Assembly (NCBI GenBank): GCA_026004795.1
Contig: BPJV01000002.1
Coordinates: 434,001 to 498,000, forward strand
DNA from: Pirellulaceae bacterium
GTDB lineage: Bacteria > Planctomycetota > Planctomycetia > Pirellulales > Pirellulaceae
Direction: 5' to 3'
DNA length: 64,000 nucleotides
The notes below the pieces were generated by a model. The model searched no databases, was not told the DNA's origin, and saw only the letters and a list, made by a program, of their open reading frames with translations. Below, one piece after another: positions 17,932 to 27,096 of the stretch; within the stretch, counting starts at the first letter, position 1, and each line of letters opens with the position of its first letter. The translations under genes and the position numbers were made by a program.

Positions 17932-19854
17932 TTACCGCAAGGAGATCTGCATCCAGCCTCCATCGGAACGCATGGCCGCAACTTGCACCGTCGGTGCTTG
18001 CGGAAAGATACCTTGTAGATCGATCGGTTCAATCTCCTGCCGCTCGGCAAGGATCTCGTTGAACTTCGCACGCAAGACTCCCCGCAGACTGGTGGCTTGA
18101 GTGGGACTGCGGACACTGGGAAGCTCAATATTCAAGTCGTCTTGACGTACCAAGACCCAGTGCTCCCCCTCCTGCTGCGGCAAGTAATCTGCTTGGATAA
18201 TCGCGTTGTTTACCGTTCGCTCCTTCCCAATCATTTGCGTGATTTGGATGGTAACCTGGATCCGGCCGTCGACGAAGGCGACGCGTACCGGATGCATGTC
18301 CGCAAAGGTGATCTCCCACGGGTCACCATCCACTTCTTGCTGCACCTCTGGCGGCACTTCGTCCCCAAATTGCAACGCAATGTTGTCGAGGTCGGTATTG
18401 CGGATGGTTCGACCGGCCAGCAACAACGTCAGCACGTTGTCGACCGCGGACTGATGCAGGCGGAGCACCAATCCAGAATCAGTTTGGGCCGCTTCGTCGT
18501 CCGGCGGCGGCGAAGTGGCAGCAGCCAACTGATAATCGGCAGCCGCAACGACGCTCACCTCCGCCGCATCGCTGGTGGAAGAAAGATGAAACTCGGGGCG
18601 TTCCAATCCCAACCGCACCAACTCGGGGCGAGGTCCTGACTTCAGTTGGGTATCCATTTCGTTCAACTGCTCGTCTACCTGCGCCGTAAACCGTCGATGG
18701 ATTCGGCTACGCAATCTCCCTTCGGCAATCGCGTCAGCCAGCGGCTTTTGCTGCGCCGCCTTCTTCTCGGCGATGCGCCGCACCAGACGCAAGCGATGAC
18801 AAATAGCATGAATCTGGGTCACCAGATCCGTATCCAGACACGACGCTTCTGTCTCCGCCCCCGTCTCGGCGATGCGAATCGTCGCCTCGGCGTGCACAGG
18901 CGAATGACCGGTAGTTCGTAGTACCACCCCGCGATTGAAGCCACGATTGATGCTGTCCATCGTCGCATCGAGCACAAGGTTGGCGCGCACAGCGTCGTCG
19001 GCAGGCAGCAAATCGATCTTCAAATCGCCGCGCAGGAAAGCATCGCCGACGACATGCGTGCCGAGAATGCATTCATTCACTGGACTGGGCTCATCCACTC
19101 GCCGACCAGCCACACGATTGGCAAACGTTTCAGAGACAACGAGATAAACATTCGGCGCGGCGAAATGTTCATGCAACTGAGCCAACGCGTCTGACGATTG
19201 GCCGCTTTCGTAAAGATAGGTCGCCACCCGCGTCAACGCCGGCTGCACCTCCGTCTCGAAAGAAGCGCCGCCAAGGAGCAGATCCCGCGCTTCGGCGATC
19301 CGCCTCTGAAATACTCGCTCCGTTTGTTCCCGATCGCGGCCGTACTTCAAGGCGTTTGCCCAGTGACGCAAACGATGACGCAACTCGACTACCTCGGCGC
19401 GCTCGAGACCAGGATAGTTTTGCCGCAAGTTCGACTCGATCTCTAGAATGCGCGAAAAACTGGGCTGGTCGGAACGCAATTGCTCGTGCAATTCGGCAAG
19501 CTTCATAAATTGCGCCCAGCGATCGCCATTGGGCGTCCCCAGGCGAATCAATCGCTCCACTTCCTTCAACTGCTGCCGCACGCCATCGCGAGCAGATTCC
19601 GGGTCCGGCAGCCGATCGAGATCGAGTTCTGCCAAAGCGCGATCTAATATCGCCACCAATTCGGACGCCCCGGCCGGCGACGCCTCCTGACTGACGAGCA
19701 CGTCTTGGGTAGGCAACGTGTCCCGTCTTACGGGTGTTGCGGAATCATTCCCCTTAACCATCATCGTCCCGATCATCGACCAGGCCAGCATGAATCCGCA
19801 CAGGGAGGCTCCTGAAATCCTCACTCTCACCATTGTCCGCCACCGTCGACTCAT
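17932..19854 (-). CDS. Large exported protein of unknown function
   Basis: 640 aa from ATG at 19854, which has GGAGG nine bases upstream; ATG at 19860 is the alternative, and the open frame continues to 20307 but that part looks non-coding. An N-terminal hydrophobic segment (ISGASLCGFMLAWSMIGTMM) suggests export. The rest is soluble, with a helical first half rich in Leu/Glu/Arg, and a C-terminal half containing HPVRVAFVDGRIQVTIQI and a regular beta-like pattern. I do not recognise a domain. The style (long, exported, no enzyme motif) matches planctomycete-specific hypothetical proteins. It is followed on the same strand by no close neighbour. Confidence 0.75.
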   Translation of the reverse strand: MSRRWRTMVRVRISGASLCGFMLAWSMIGTMMVKGNDSATPVRRDTLPTQDVLVSQEASPAGASELVAILDRALAELDLDRLPDPESARDGVRQQLKEVERLIRLGTPNGDRWAQFMKLAELHEQLRSDQPSFSRILEIESNLRQNYPGLERAEVVELRHRLRHWANALKYGRDREQTERVFQRRIAEARDLLLGGASFETEVQPALTRVATYLYESGQSSDALAQLHEHFAAPNVYLVVSETFANRVAGRRVDEPSPVNECILGTHVVGDAFLRGDLKIDLLPADDAVRANLVLDATMDSINRGFNRGVVLRTTGHSPVHAEATIRIAETGAETEASCLDTDLVTQIHAICHRLRLVRRIAEKKAAQQKPLADAIAEGRLRSRIHRRFTAQVDEQLNEMDTQLKSGPRPELVRLGLERPEFHLSSTSDAAEVSVVAAADYQLAAATSPPPDDEAAQTDSGLVLRLHQSAVDNVLTLLLAGRTIRNTDLDNIALQFGDEVPPEVQQEVDGDPWEITFADMHPVRVAFVDGRIQVTIQITQMIGKERTVNNAIIQADYLPQQEGEHWVLVRQDDLNIELPSVRSPTQATSLRGVLRAKFNEILAERQEIEPIDLQGIFPQAPTVQVAAMRSDGGWMQISLR

Positions 19855-20386
19855 CCTCATACACCTCCGTATTCCACGCTTCTGATTGCAAATTTCACCG
19901 GGCGTGTGTTTCGCGGGATTTTTTTTGGGGCCGATTCGACACCGGAACGCGACCAATGAAAGAATCGAGGTAGGCCGCCGGATCCCCTGGCCACCCCGGA
20001 AGGCCTTCGATACGGCCCGTCCTTGAGCTGGGAACAAACGCAAAAAGCGACTGCACGAACTCCCTATCCTTCCTAACACACGCAATCGGCAACCATTATC
20101 CATGCATACCAGCTTCCCCGTAAAGCCGAGTTTCGGTGAAATGGAGCGGATTATGCCAAGAATACGCCGCTGGCTTCCGCAAGGGCCGTTGCCAGTCCGC
20201 AGGCAGCCACCAGTCACTGAAGGCCCCACGACATCGAACCGGTTCACCTGCTGCACCGTGGCCGATCGCCTGCCACCAGACAGAGAGCGACAGGCAGGGG
20301 GCACCATGCTGCCGGGGCAGTGGGCAGGTCAGGCCGGCATTTCCAGCCAAGCCGCCCGTCTTAGACACGACAAAGATGAAGTCCGT
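19855..20386. other. Intergenic region, no gene seen
   Basis: About 530 bases between two minus-strand genes. It includes a run of eight T at 19919-19926 and the ribosome binding site of the 640-aa protein. No protein-like frame or RNA gene was recognised. Confidence 0.5.
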
Positions 20387-21034
20387 TCAATTCGGACGAT
20401 CATGAGCAAACTGGATTTCGATCCGCGTCCCGCGTCCCGGTGCCGAGTCGATGGTGAGCTGGGCTCCCAGCTGGCGAGCGCGATGCTCGATGCCACTTAA
20501 TCCGAAGTGCTGGGAGCGGTCGACCTCTTGGACGGAAAAGCCCCTCCCGGAGTCTACGATCGCTAAACGCAATTGGCCGTTCTCCGCCCATCCGGCAGAG
20601 ACCACGACACGGCATGGCCCTGCGTGTTGGATGGCATTGCGAATCGCTTGTTGGGCGATGCGCAGTACGTTCCAGGCACGATCCGCCGCCATCGGCGGCC
20701 AATCGGGATCCGGGCAAACGATCTCCAATTCCTGCCCGACAGCGTTCAACTGTGGCCGTACGCGCTCCAAAAAATCGTGCATCGCATCGCACAAATCGAC
20801 TTCGGGACGCGTTTTATCCGATTCGAGAAAGGCGATCAGATCGCGTCCTTCCTCCACACCGGATTCCAAGATGGAGCGAATCTGCCGCAACCGCTCAACC
20901 ATTTCAGGAGCCAGCGAGTTCGCCTCACTGAGAACGACCTCGAGGCTCATCTGTGCCCCAACCAACCATTGCAACAACCCGTCGTGCAGTTCGTACGCGA
21001 TCCAGCGATAATCGCCATCTGCTTCCGCTTGCAT
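20387..21034 (-). CDS. Minimal sensor histidine kinase (NarX/UhpB type, no sensor domain)
   Basis: 215 aa from ATG at 21034, which has AGGTGA at good spacing; a TTG at 21052 is less likely. The HisKA_3 phospho-acceptor reads YELHDGLLQWLVG (His17), the ATPase has NAIQHAG (N box), VDSGRGF (G1) and GTRIEIQF. There is no membrane segment or input domain, so it is a soluble kinase core of about 200 residues. It may receive its signal from a partner protein. No response regulator gene of the NarL class is adjacent. It follows the unassigned 257-aa gene after 27 bases, suggesting one transcript. Confidence 0.88.
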   Translation of the reverse strand: MQAEADGDYRWIAYELHDGLLQWLVGAQMSLEVVLSEANSLAPEMVERLRQIRSILESGVEEGRDLIAFLESDKTRPEVDLCDAMHDFLERVRPQLNAVGQELEIVCPDPDWPPMAADRAWNVLRIAQQAIRNAIQHAGPCRVVVSAGWAENGQLRLAIVDSGRGFSVQEVDRSQHFGLSGIEHRARQLGAQLTIDSAPGRGTRIEIQFAHDRPN

Positions 21035-21061
21035 TACCACGTCACCTGCCAACAGGAGAGC

Positions 21062-21835
21062 TTAAATACCCGATTCATCCAACTCGTCGATCAACCGGTC
21101 CAAATGCTCCCAATCTCGCTGATCGGCGTCATCGGAAGAATCGAACACATCTCGCTTCGATGAGTCAGGATGCCGCATCGTTCCCTTGTCATCGCTCAAG
21201 CCGCTGTTGTTCCTCTTATTTTTCGTAGGAACCACCGATGGTGGCCGCTCCGCCGCCTCCAATGCTGGAGAGGACCACCGATGCGAGGACGCATCAGCGC
21301 GGCATTGGGTGGCAGTGGGGGCTGGTTCCTCCGCAGCAGAGGCTGGGGCCACGGATTGCCGATCGACCGCGTGCTGCCTCCCCGGGGCAGCGAGCGTCAG
21401 TGGTACGACAGTGACCGACAAGGTTCGCTGCCACTCCTTGATCTTCGCCATTACCTGCGCGGTGTTCGACTGCGCAGTTAATTGCAAAAAAGCAATGGGC
21501 CGCTCGGTCTCCTGCGGCGAAGAGGCGTTGTCGGCAGCGTCGATGGGCGTCAACCGTCCGGACAGACCAAGCCGTCGCCAATGCTGCTTCGCTTCTTCAA
21601 GGGAACACCAACAAAGCAGCAAGCGTCGTCCGGCCGCATTCTGCAGGCAAAGACAATCCGTACTTTCCGATGTCATGCGTTCCAGCGGCCCGACCAGCGT
21701 CGCGTCGAGCCCGGCTGTCAGCATGATCTCGGTCAGCAATTGCTCCTCCAGTCGACTGGCCAGCGGATCCTGGGTAGACGACTGCGGCAGTAGAATGGTC
21801 AAGCGAGGTGCCACAGCAAGTAAGTTTCCGGTCAA
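21062..21835 (-). CDS. Hypothetical protein
   Basis: Up to 257 aa; the first codon at 21835 is TTG, and a GTG seven codons in is an alternative, so the start is uncertain. Residues 1-140 look folded (LTEIMLTAGLDATLVGPLERM, RRLLLCWCSLEEAKQHWRRLGL); the remainder is Ala/Pro/Ser-rich and ends with an acidic tail (DSSDDADQRDWEHLDRLIDEL). No known domain recognised. The first part resembles a small alpha/beta domain that could be a degenerate receiver, but no phospho-acceptor is clear. Directly upstream of the minimal histidine kinase, so the two may work together. Confidence 0.6.
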   Translation of the reverse strand: MTGNLLAVAPRLTILLPQSSTQDPLASRLEEQLLTEIMLTAGLDATLVGPLERMTSESTDCLCLQNAAGRRLLLCWCSLEEAKQHWRRLGLSGRLTPIDAADNASSPQETERPIAFLQLTAQSNTAQVMAKIKEWQRTLSVTVVPLTLAAPGRQHAVDRQSVAPASAAEEPAPTATQCRADASSHRWSSPALEAAERPPSVVPTKNKRNNSGLSDDKGTMRHPDSSKRDVFDSSDDADQRDWEHLDRLIDELDESGI

Positions 21836-21961
21836 AGGATGGGACGACAGTCACGCAAGGGCTGGTGGCGAGCCGACTTTTGGAGATCGGCACCGTTGCC
21901 CACTGACATCATTATCGTCCACCCGGCCGAATGGAACCCCCCGGCATCGGTGCCCACGACC

Positions 21962-23101
21962 TTAATTGCTTGCGGGATAACTCGGATAGGCGGGATAGGG
22001 CGACGTCGCCGCAGCCGGCGGTTGGTTGGAATAGACGGCACCGCCCGTGGTCGGCTGTGGACCGGACGCCGCCGCAGGGCCGGTCGGCGCGGGCATCGTG
22101 TAGCTGGCCGATTGTGCGGGGGCGGCCGATGCCATCGATGGCTGCTGGAAGACGGCAGCGTTGGCCGGTACCGTGGGCATAGCCAGTGTTTCGGCGGTGC
22201 GATACAGGTTCTGGGCAGTCTGCGCCGCGGCCAACGCGGACTGCGTCACCGGACTATTGACGATATTGTTCATCAAGTCGCGCGCCGGCTTGAGGTTGGG
22301 ATCGAGTTGCAACGCCAACTGCAAATGCTGCTGAGCAGCAGCTAGATTCTGCTGGCTGTAGTGCAGGTAGGCGACATTGTAGTTGGCCACCGCCGGTGGA
22401 AACACTTTTGACAACTCCGCCACCGCTTCGTCGGAACGCCCCGTGGCGACCAAGACCGCTGCCAGATTGTTACGATAGCGGGTGTCTTGTGGATCCGCGG
22501 CGATGGCTTGCCGAATCGCTTGAGCAGCTTGATCATGGCGTCCCAGTTGCTTGTAGGCCAATCCCAGCTCGTTGTACGTCGAAGCACTCGGATTGACCGC
22601 CAGCGCCTTCTGGAAAAACTCCACCGCCTGCTCATACTGCCCCTGGCGACCATACAATCGCGCGGTACTCAGCAAGGCAGGTTCGTTCTGCGGGTCCAGT
22701 TCCAGCGCTTTGGTATAATTGTCCATGGCTTTCGCGAAATTCCCCTTCGCCTCAAATACCTGGCCGTTGGTCACCCAGATTTCCGGCCCCAGGTTGGTGG
22801 GCATACTCGCCAGGCTCGTCGGGTCATTCGTTTCGACCTTTTCGGTGGAAAACGTCTGGGTCACCGCCCGCTTGGTCTTCGATAGCGCCGATCCCACCAC
22901 GCTGCCCATCGACTTGACTTGCCCGGTGATCCCCTTGCCTGCATTGGCCGCCAGGGAGGCGATCCCCGCCTGTTCACCGGAAGGGTTGGTATTATCCCCG
23001 AGCAGCGGTAGGGAAGTCTTGGTGGTGGCGCAACCACTCGTGCCCGCCACCGAAGCACCGAGGATCAATCCCAAGACGAGCTTATCGAATGTCCGTACCA
23101 C
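21962..23101 (-). CDS. TPR-repeat lipoprotein
   Basis: 379 aa starting with GTG at 23101 and GGAGGG upstream. The N-terminus MVRTFDKLVLGLILGASVAGTSGC ends in a lipobox (GTSGC), so the mature protein should be lipidated at that Cys. Tetratricopeptide repeats occupy about residues 108-260 (GNFAKAMDNYTKALELDPQN, GQYEQAVEFFQKALAVNPS, GRHDQAAQAIRQAIAADPQ). The C-terminus is Ala/Pro/Ser/Gln-rich. Likely a scaffold for protein interactions in the periplasm; the partner is unknown. Confidence 0.86.
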   Translation of the reverse strand: MVRTFDKLVLGLILGASVAGTSGCATTKTSLPLLGDNTNPSGEQAGIASLAANAGKGITGQVKSMGSVVGSALSKTKRAVTQTFSTEKVETNDPTSLASMPTNLGPEIWVTNGQVFEAKGNFAKAMDNYTKALELDPQNEPALLSTARLYGRQGQYEQAVEFFQKALAVNPSASTYNELGLAYKQLGRHDQAAQAIRQAIAADPQDTRYRNNLAAVLVATGRSDEAVAELSKVFPPAVANYNVAYLHYSQQNLAAAQQHLQLALQLDPNLKPARDLMNNIVNSPVTQSALAAAQTAQNLYRTAETLAMPTVPANAAVFQQPSMASAAPAQSASYTMPAPTGPAAASGPQPTTGGAVYSNQPPAAATSPYPAYPSYPASN

Positions 23102-23468
23102 AGCTTTTCTCCCTCCGTTGGGCGCTTATCGGGTCGGCAAAGTTTGGTTGGCCTGACCAAGCGGAGGCCGACAACCTTTACCCTGTTCATACAATCAGCA
23201 CCTTCGGCATTCTCGCCTCAGGCACTTTAATCCGAATCGCATGGTGACCTGCCGATCTCCTCGACTCCCACACCTCGACGCGTCGTCCTGGCGATCAGCC
23301 TGTTGAACGGAATCGAAAAAGCCGAGAAATGATCTATCCGCCGCGATTGACCATTACTTAGACTCCGATCAAGCCGGGGACGGATTCCCGCGGGCGAAAT
23401 GCCACGGGCTGGGCAACACCACCATCAGTTGTGGGAACGATCGAAAGTTGAGACAAGGAGTGTCGAGC
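23102..23468. other. Divergent intergenic region
   Basis: 367 bases between the TPR lipoprotein (minus) and the metallopeptidase (plus), so promoters for both should be here. No gene seen; a GGCCT/AGGCC inverted repeat around 23150-23172 is short. Confidence 0.5.
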
Positions 23469-24737
23469 ATGGAAGCTCGGAACATCTACCACCTCTTGGT
23501 GGGGATGGCAATCATTGCCACATCGCTGTGTCGTCCCGTGTGGGGGCAATTCGGTCACGCAAGGCAACATGTCGCTCACAGCGAAAACTTCATCGTCTTT
23601 GCCGATTCCCCTGCATGGGCCGCAGAGGTGGCGAAAGTGGCCGAGCAGCATCGTCGTGAACTGGCGATCTATTGGTTGGGGCACGAATTGCCCCCGTGGT
23701 CGGAACGGATTCCGGTACACGTCACCGCGCGACCGGACTTAGGGGCTGGCGGAGAGACGAGGTTTTCCTTGCTGCCTCAAGGTGTAGGAAATTGGATGAT
23801 GAGCGTGCAAGGAACACGTGAGCGGGTCCTCGACAGCGTCCTGCCGCATGAGATCACCCACACGATCTTCGCCACCCACTTCGCCCCGCTGGGCAAGTAC
23901 GTACCGCGTTGGGCCGATGAAGGCGCGTGTACCACCGTGGAACATGAAGCGGAGAAGCGCAAACACGCCTACTTCCTTCAGCAGTTTCTTCGTACTGGCC
24001 GAGGAATCGCGTTCAATCGGATGTTTAGCCTGAAGGAGTACCCCGATGACATTTTGCCGCTTTATGCTCAGGGACACTCGGCCGTGCAATTCCTGCTTGA
24101 TCAAGCGGGACCACGCACTTTCATTCGCTTTTTAGAGGATGGCATGCGGACCGAACAATGGGAAGCCGCCCTCCGCAAACACTATGCCTACGAGACCATC
24201 GGTCGCTTCCAGGTAAGTTGGAATCAGTGGTTGGCCGACGGCAGCCCAACCGATCTAACCGCCTATGCTCCGTTGCTTCAACGTGAAAAAACGCCTGACT
24301 CCGTTCCCCATACCGCCGCTCCGGTAACTTTGGCCGTAGGAGATACGGCGTCCCCCACCACCGCAACTCTGGCCAGCGCCGAGACGAGCGAGGGAAGCTG
24401 GTATCGTCGCCGATGGCAAGAAAGTAGCGGAGCAACACTCCCTCATCACGCCCCGACGACTTCTACTGCGCCCCCGATGGCCGACACCTCGTCCCCGGCG
24501 ACAGCCCTAGCCAACGCACCGTTAACGGACGCCTCGATGGCCCCCGCCGTCGTACCGCCACAACGCTCCAGCCTACCACCGGCACAAGGGGTCGCTCGAC
24601 CGCAACCGCCGCAATCCCCGGCAGTGCAGGTTCTCGACTGGGGCGCCTCTCAACCGATACCAGGCGTCGATACGGCGTCCAGGGGCCCCCTTCGCTCCCC
24701 CCAGGCGGCCGTCGAGATGGTACCGCTGTACCGTTGA
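23469..24737 (+). CDS. Secreted zinc metallopeptidase-like protein (gluzincin fold)
   Basis: 422 aa from ATG at 23469 (AAGGAG eight bases upstream). Signal peptide at the N-terminus (HLLVGMAIIATSLCRPVWG). The zinc-binding helix reads LPHEITHTIFATHF, with the third ligand probably in RWADEGACTTVEHE, the HExxH...E spacing of gluzincins (peptidase MA-like). Residues after 280 are a Pro/Thr/Ala-rich low-complexity tail. Probable exported protease; the substrate is unknown and activity has to be inferred from the intact HEITH motif. Confidence 0.8.
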   Translation: MEARNIYHLLVGMAIIATSLCRPVWGQFGHARQHVAHSENFIVFADSPAWAAEVAKVAEQHRRELAIYWLGHELPPWSERIPVHVTARPDLGAGGETRFSLLPQGVGNWMMSVQGTRERVLDSVLPHEITHTIFATHFAPLGKYVPRWADEGACTTVEHEAEKRKHAYFLQQFLRTGRGIAFNRMFSLKEYPDDILPLYAQGHSAVQFLLDQAGPRTFIRFLEDGMRTEQWEAALRKHYAYETIGRFQVSWNQWLADGSPTDLTAYAPLLQREKTPDSVPHTAAPVTLAVGDTASPTTATLASAETSEGSWYRRRWQESSGATLPHHAPTTSTAPPMADTSSPATALANAPLTDASMAPAVVPPQRSSLPPAQGVARPQPPQSPAVQVLDWGASQPIPGVDTASRGPLRSPQAAVEMVPLYR

Positions 24738-24798
24738 TCGCCAACCTCGGTCGCTGGCAGCAGATTTTGTGGCACAGGCCCACATTAGCCAGCTTACC

Positions 24799-25290
24799 TT
24801 ACCAGAACACACTGATGACGGCCTGCCATACCGAGCGCAGACTGGAGACTAGCAGTTGCTTGGTCCCCAGCTTATCACCGACCCCAGGGAACACGAGAAA
24901 CATGATTGCCAAGCAAACACACAGCCCAGCGAGAAGAACTGGGTCGGAATCGGTCTCGCGTCGGGGTTTCAGCGTCGCGGCCCAAGAGCGAGGCACACGG
25001 TGGCGCGTCGCGTCTTGCAGGCGTTCCAAGGTAACCCATGCGGCCACCTCGTCTCCATGGTACTCGGAGGTTTTTCGGACCAGCCACCTTTCTCCGTGAA
25101 AATCAAGGTAAATTGCCCGGCTGCGATCCAACCGGCCCACTTGATCCAAGGGAACGGAGACGACGAACTCGGTACGCGAAACCTCCCGCACGCGTATGGC
25201 GATGGTAAACCGCCCCACATGGAGCACCCCGGCCGACGATTCTAGTGGCACAAAACATCGATACGGCTTGTAACGGTCTTTGCATTCCAT
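24799..25290 (-). CDS. Hypothetical membrane-anchored protein
   Basis: 163 aa. Residues 1-100 form a beta-rich soluble part (LHVGRFTIAIRVREVSRTEFVVSVPL, RAIYLDFHGERWLVRK); a hydrophobic helix at about 117-135 (VLLAGLCVCLAIMFLVFPGV) anchors the C-terminal end. The beta region recalls PilZ-like domains, but the RxxxR signature is not clear, so I leave it unassigned. Weak ribosome binding site. Convergent with the metallopeptidase gene. Confidence 0.62.
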   Translation of the reverse strand: MECKDRYKPYRCFVPLESSAGVLHVGRFTIAIRVREVSRTEFVVSVPLDQVGRLDRSRAIYLDFHGERWLVRKTSEYHGDEVAAWVTLERLQDATRHRVPRSWAATLKPRRETDSDPVLLAGLCVCLAIMFLVFPGVGDKLGTKQLLVSSLRSVWQAVISVFW

Positions 25291-25600
25291 GGAAGATATC
25301 TCGACGGCAAGACCAAGGGCAACAACGGAAGCCGCTTCCTCTCATCGTTAATTCTAGGACCTGCCGACTGGTCAAAACGTTCAATTCCATCGGCCATCGG
25401 ACTCCTCCATCGCTCCACGAGAACAGTCGTATCGAATGTGCCGGATGGCACACGGATTGCACCGTAATCGCAGCACCAACCTACGACAAAATGACACCCT
25501 GGGGAAAATGACACCCTGGGGGCCAAAGCCAGAGGCGAAGTGCCAATCCCATCACCTCCATTTCTAACTTGGAAAACCTGTACCATAGGAAGGAACATCG
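25291..25600. other. Intergenic region with tandem repeat
   Basis: 310 bases upstream of the release-factor-like gene. Apart from the two-copy repeat at 25488-25521 and an AGGAAGG ribosome binding site before 25601, nothing was recognised. Confidence 0.5.
25488..25521. repeat. 17-bp direct tandem repeat, two copies
   Basis: The unit AAAATGACACCCTGGGG occurs at 25488-25504 and again at 25505-25521, about 80 bases before the start of the release-factor-like gene. Confidence 0.9.
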
Positions 25601-26758
25601 ATGATCACCAAAACGACTCTTGATCGCGTATTGAATCTCCACTCGCCGGTAGCACCAATCCTCAGCGTCTATCTGGACACGCATCCCAACAGTCCGCATG
25701 GCCCGGCCAAGTTGCGTTTGAAAAACTTGATCAAACAAGCCAAGGAAGCAACGCCGGTCGAGGACTTGGAGCACGATGCCAAATCCAGCTTTCGCCAAGA
25801 TCTGGAGAAGTTAGAAGCATTGGAGGAGCAGTTGGTGACTCCCCAAGCGCCAGGATACGCCATCTTCGCGTGTTCGGCTCTCGATGTACTGGAGGTGCTC
25901 CCCCTGCCACGCCGCGTGCGGGACCGCATCGTGGTCGACAGTGATGCCTACGTGCGTCCCATGTTGGCGATTCTCGATGAATACCGACGCTACTGCGCGG
26001 TGGTTCTGGATCGACGTCAGGCAGCGATTTACGAATTCTACATGGGAGAGCTCCTCGACACCGAGATTCGCATTAGCGAAGGAGTGCGCAAGAAGAACTT
26101 CGCCGGCTACTACGGCCTGAAGGAGCACAACGTTCGCAATCACGCCGAAGAGGTCGCCCATCGACACTATCGCGCCGTGGCCGCAGCGCTTTTCGATCGA
26201 TTCAAAGCGCATCACTATGATCTCTTGTTGATCGGCGGCCACGAAGAAACCAATGAAGAGTTCCAGCAGTTCTTGCATCCGTATGTAAGAGAGCGGGTGG
26301 CTGGAACATTTACCATCGATCCCAGTACGATGACGATGGGTGAACTGAAAGAGGCATGTGCGCGCCTCGAACGAGAATTCGAAGAAGCCGAAGAGCGCCA
26401 GTTGGTGCAGCAACTATTGGACGGGGCGGTGCACGAACGGCGCGCGGTGCTGGGAATTCAACGAACGCTCGATGCAGCCAATGCCGCGGCGATCGGTACC
26501 CTACTGATCCAAGATGGCGTGACGCGACCGGGTGCGATCTGCGACAACTGCGGCCATTTGGCGTTAGAGGCAACCGCTTGCCCGAACTGCCAGACCCCCA
26601 TGCGTGAAGTCCCCGACGTGCTGGATGAGTTGGCCGAGGACACGATCAACGAAGGGGGAAGCGTCGAGCACATCCGATCGGAAACGCAACTGAAGGAGCA
26701 TGGCGTCGGGGCCATGATTCGCTTTCCCGTGCCGGTGTTGAGCCAGGCGAGCTCGTGA
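25601..26758 (+). CDS. Bacterial eRF1-like (baeRF/Vms1-type) protein with zinc ribbon
   Basis: 385 aa. The layout follows the archaeo-eukaryotic release-factor-like families found in bacteria: an N-terminal domain with APILSVYLDTHPNSPHGP, a central RNase H-like domain (YCAVVLDRRQAAIYEFYMGEL), then EEVAHRHYRAVAAALFDRF and LLLIGGHEETNEEFQQFL, and a C-terminal pelota-like part. There is no GGQ; the corresponding loop reads NFAGYYGLKEHNVRNH. Residues about 310-330 carry a zinc ribbon, CDNCGHLALEATACPNC. Such proteins are suspected ribosome-rescue or peptidyl-tRNA-processing factors; function here is inference. Single-gene unit by spacing. Confidence 0.8.
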   Translation: MITKTTLDRVLNLHSPVAPILSVYLDTHPNSPHGPAKLRLKNLIKQAKEATPVEDLEHDAKSSFRQDLEKLEALEEQLVTPQAPGYAIFACSALDVLEVLPLPRRVRDRIVVDSDAYVRPMLAILDEYRRYCAVVLDRRQAAIYEFYMGELLDTEIRISEGVRKKNFAGYYGLKEHNVRNHAEEVAHRHYRAVAAALFDRFKAHHYDLLLIGGHEETNEEFQQFLHPYVRERVAGTFTIDPSTMTMGELKEACARLEREFEEAEERQLVQQLLDGAVHERRAVLGIQRTLDAANAAAIGTLLIQDGVTRPGAICDNCGHLALEATACPNCQTPMREVPDVLDELAEDTINEGGSVEHIRSETQLKEHGVGAMIRFPVPVLSQASS

Positions 26759-26809
26759 TGTGCCCCCAACCGATCGAGCACTTTCTTCGTTGGTAGTCCG
26801 TGGACGGGG

Positions 26810-26830
26810 ACGGCGTGCCCCACACGCCGT
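26810..26830 (+). terminator. Hairpin, possible terminator
   Basis: ACGGCGTG (26810-26817) and CACGCCGT (26823-26830) pair perfectly around a five-base loop, about 50 bases after the stop of the release-factor-like gene. No T-run follows, so an intrinsic terminator is only a possibility. Confidence 0.45.
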
Positions 26831-26911
26831 TCCGCATACCCCCGGCAGCAGGTGGCGGTGGGTTCGATCGCTACCGCCTCGCGCTGCTCGCCTGCCATCG
26901 CGTCTTACCGT

Positions 26912-26942
26912 CGCGGTACGATAAACCGGCGCGGTACGATAA
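26912..26942. repeat. 13-bp motif in two direct copies, third inverted copy elsewhere
   Basis: CGCGGTACGATAA occurs at 26912-26924 and 26930-26942 (18-base period), and its first 11-base core GCGGTACGATA recurs inverted at 39949-39959, upstream of the aldehyde dehydrogenase gene. All copies are intergenic. Confidence 0.8.
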
Positions 26943-27096
26943 CGTAGCAGCGACTAGGGGGTATGCTGGTTGCATCGCAGGGTCGTAGCTGACCTGCCAA
27001 GCCCTTGATTATAATTGGCGATCATGCCGTCTCTCCCACCAAATCCCTACGCCCCCGCGTAGCACACCGGCCCCCGCAATGAAAGGCAAATCGATC

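Larger units (their letters stand above)
26759..27096. other. Intergenic region with hairpin and repeat
   Basis: 338 bases between two plus-strand genes. It holds a strong hairpin at 26810-26830 and a two-copy 13-bp motif at 26912-26942, described separately; no gene was seen. Confidence 0.55.
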
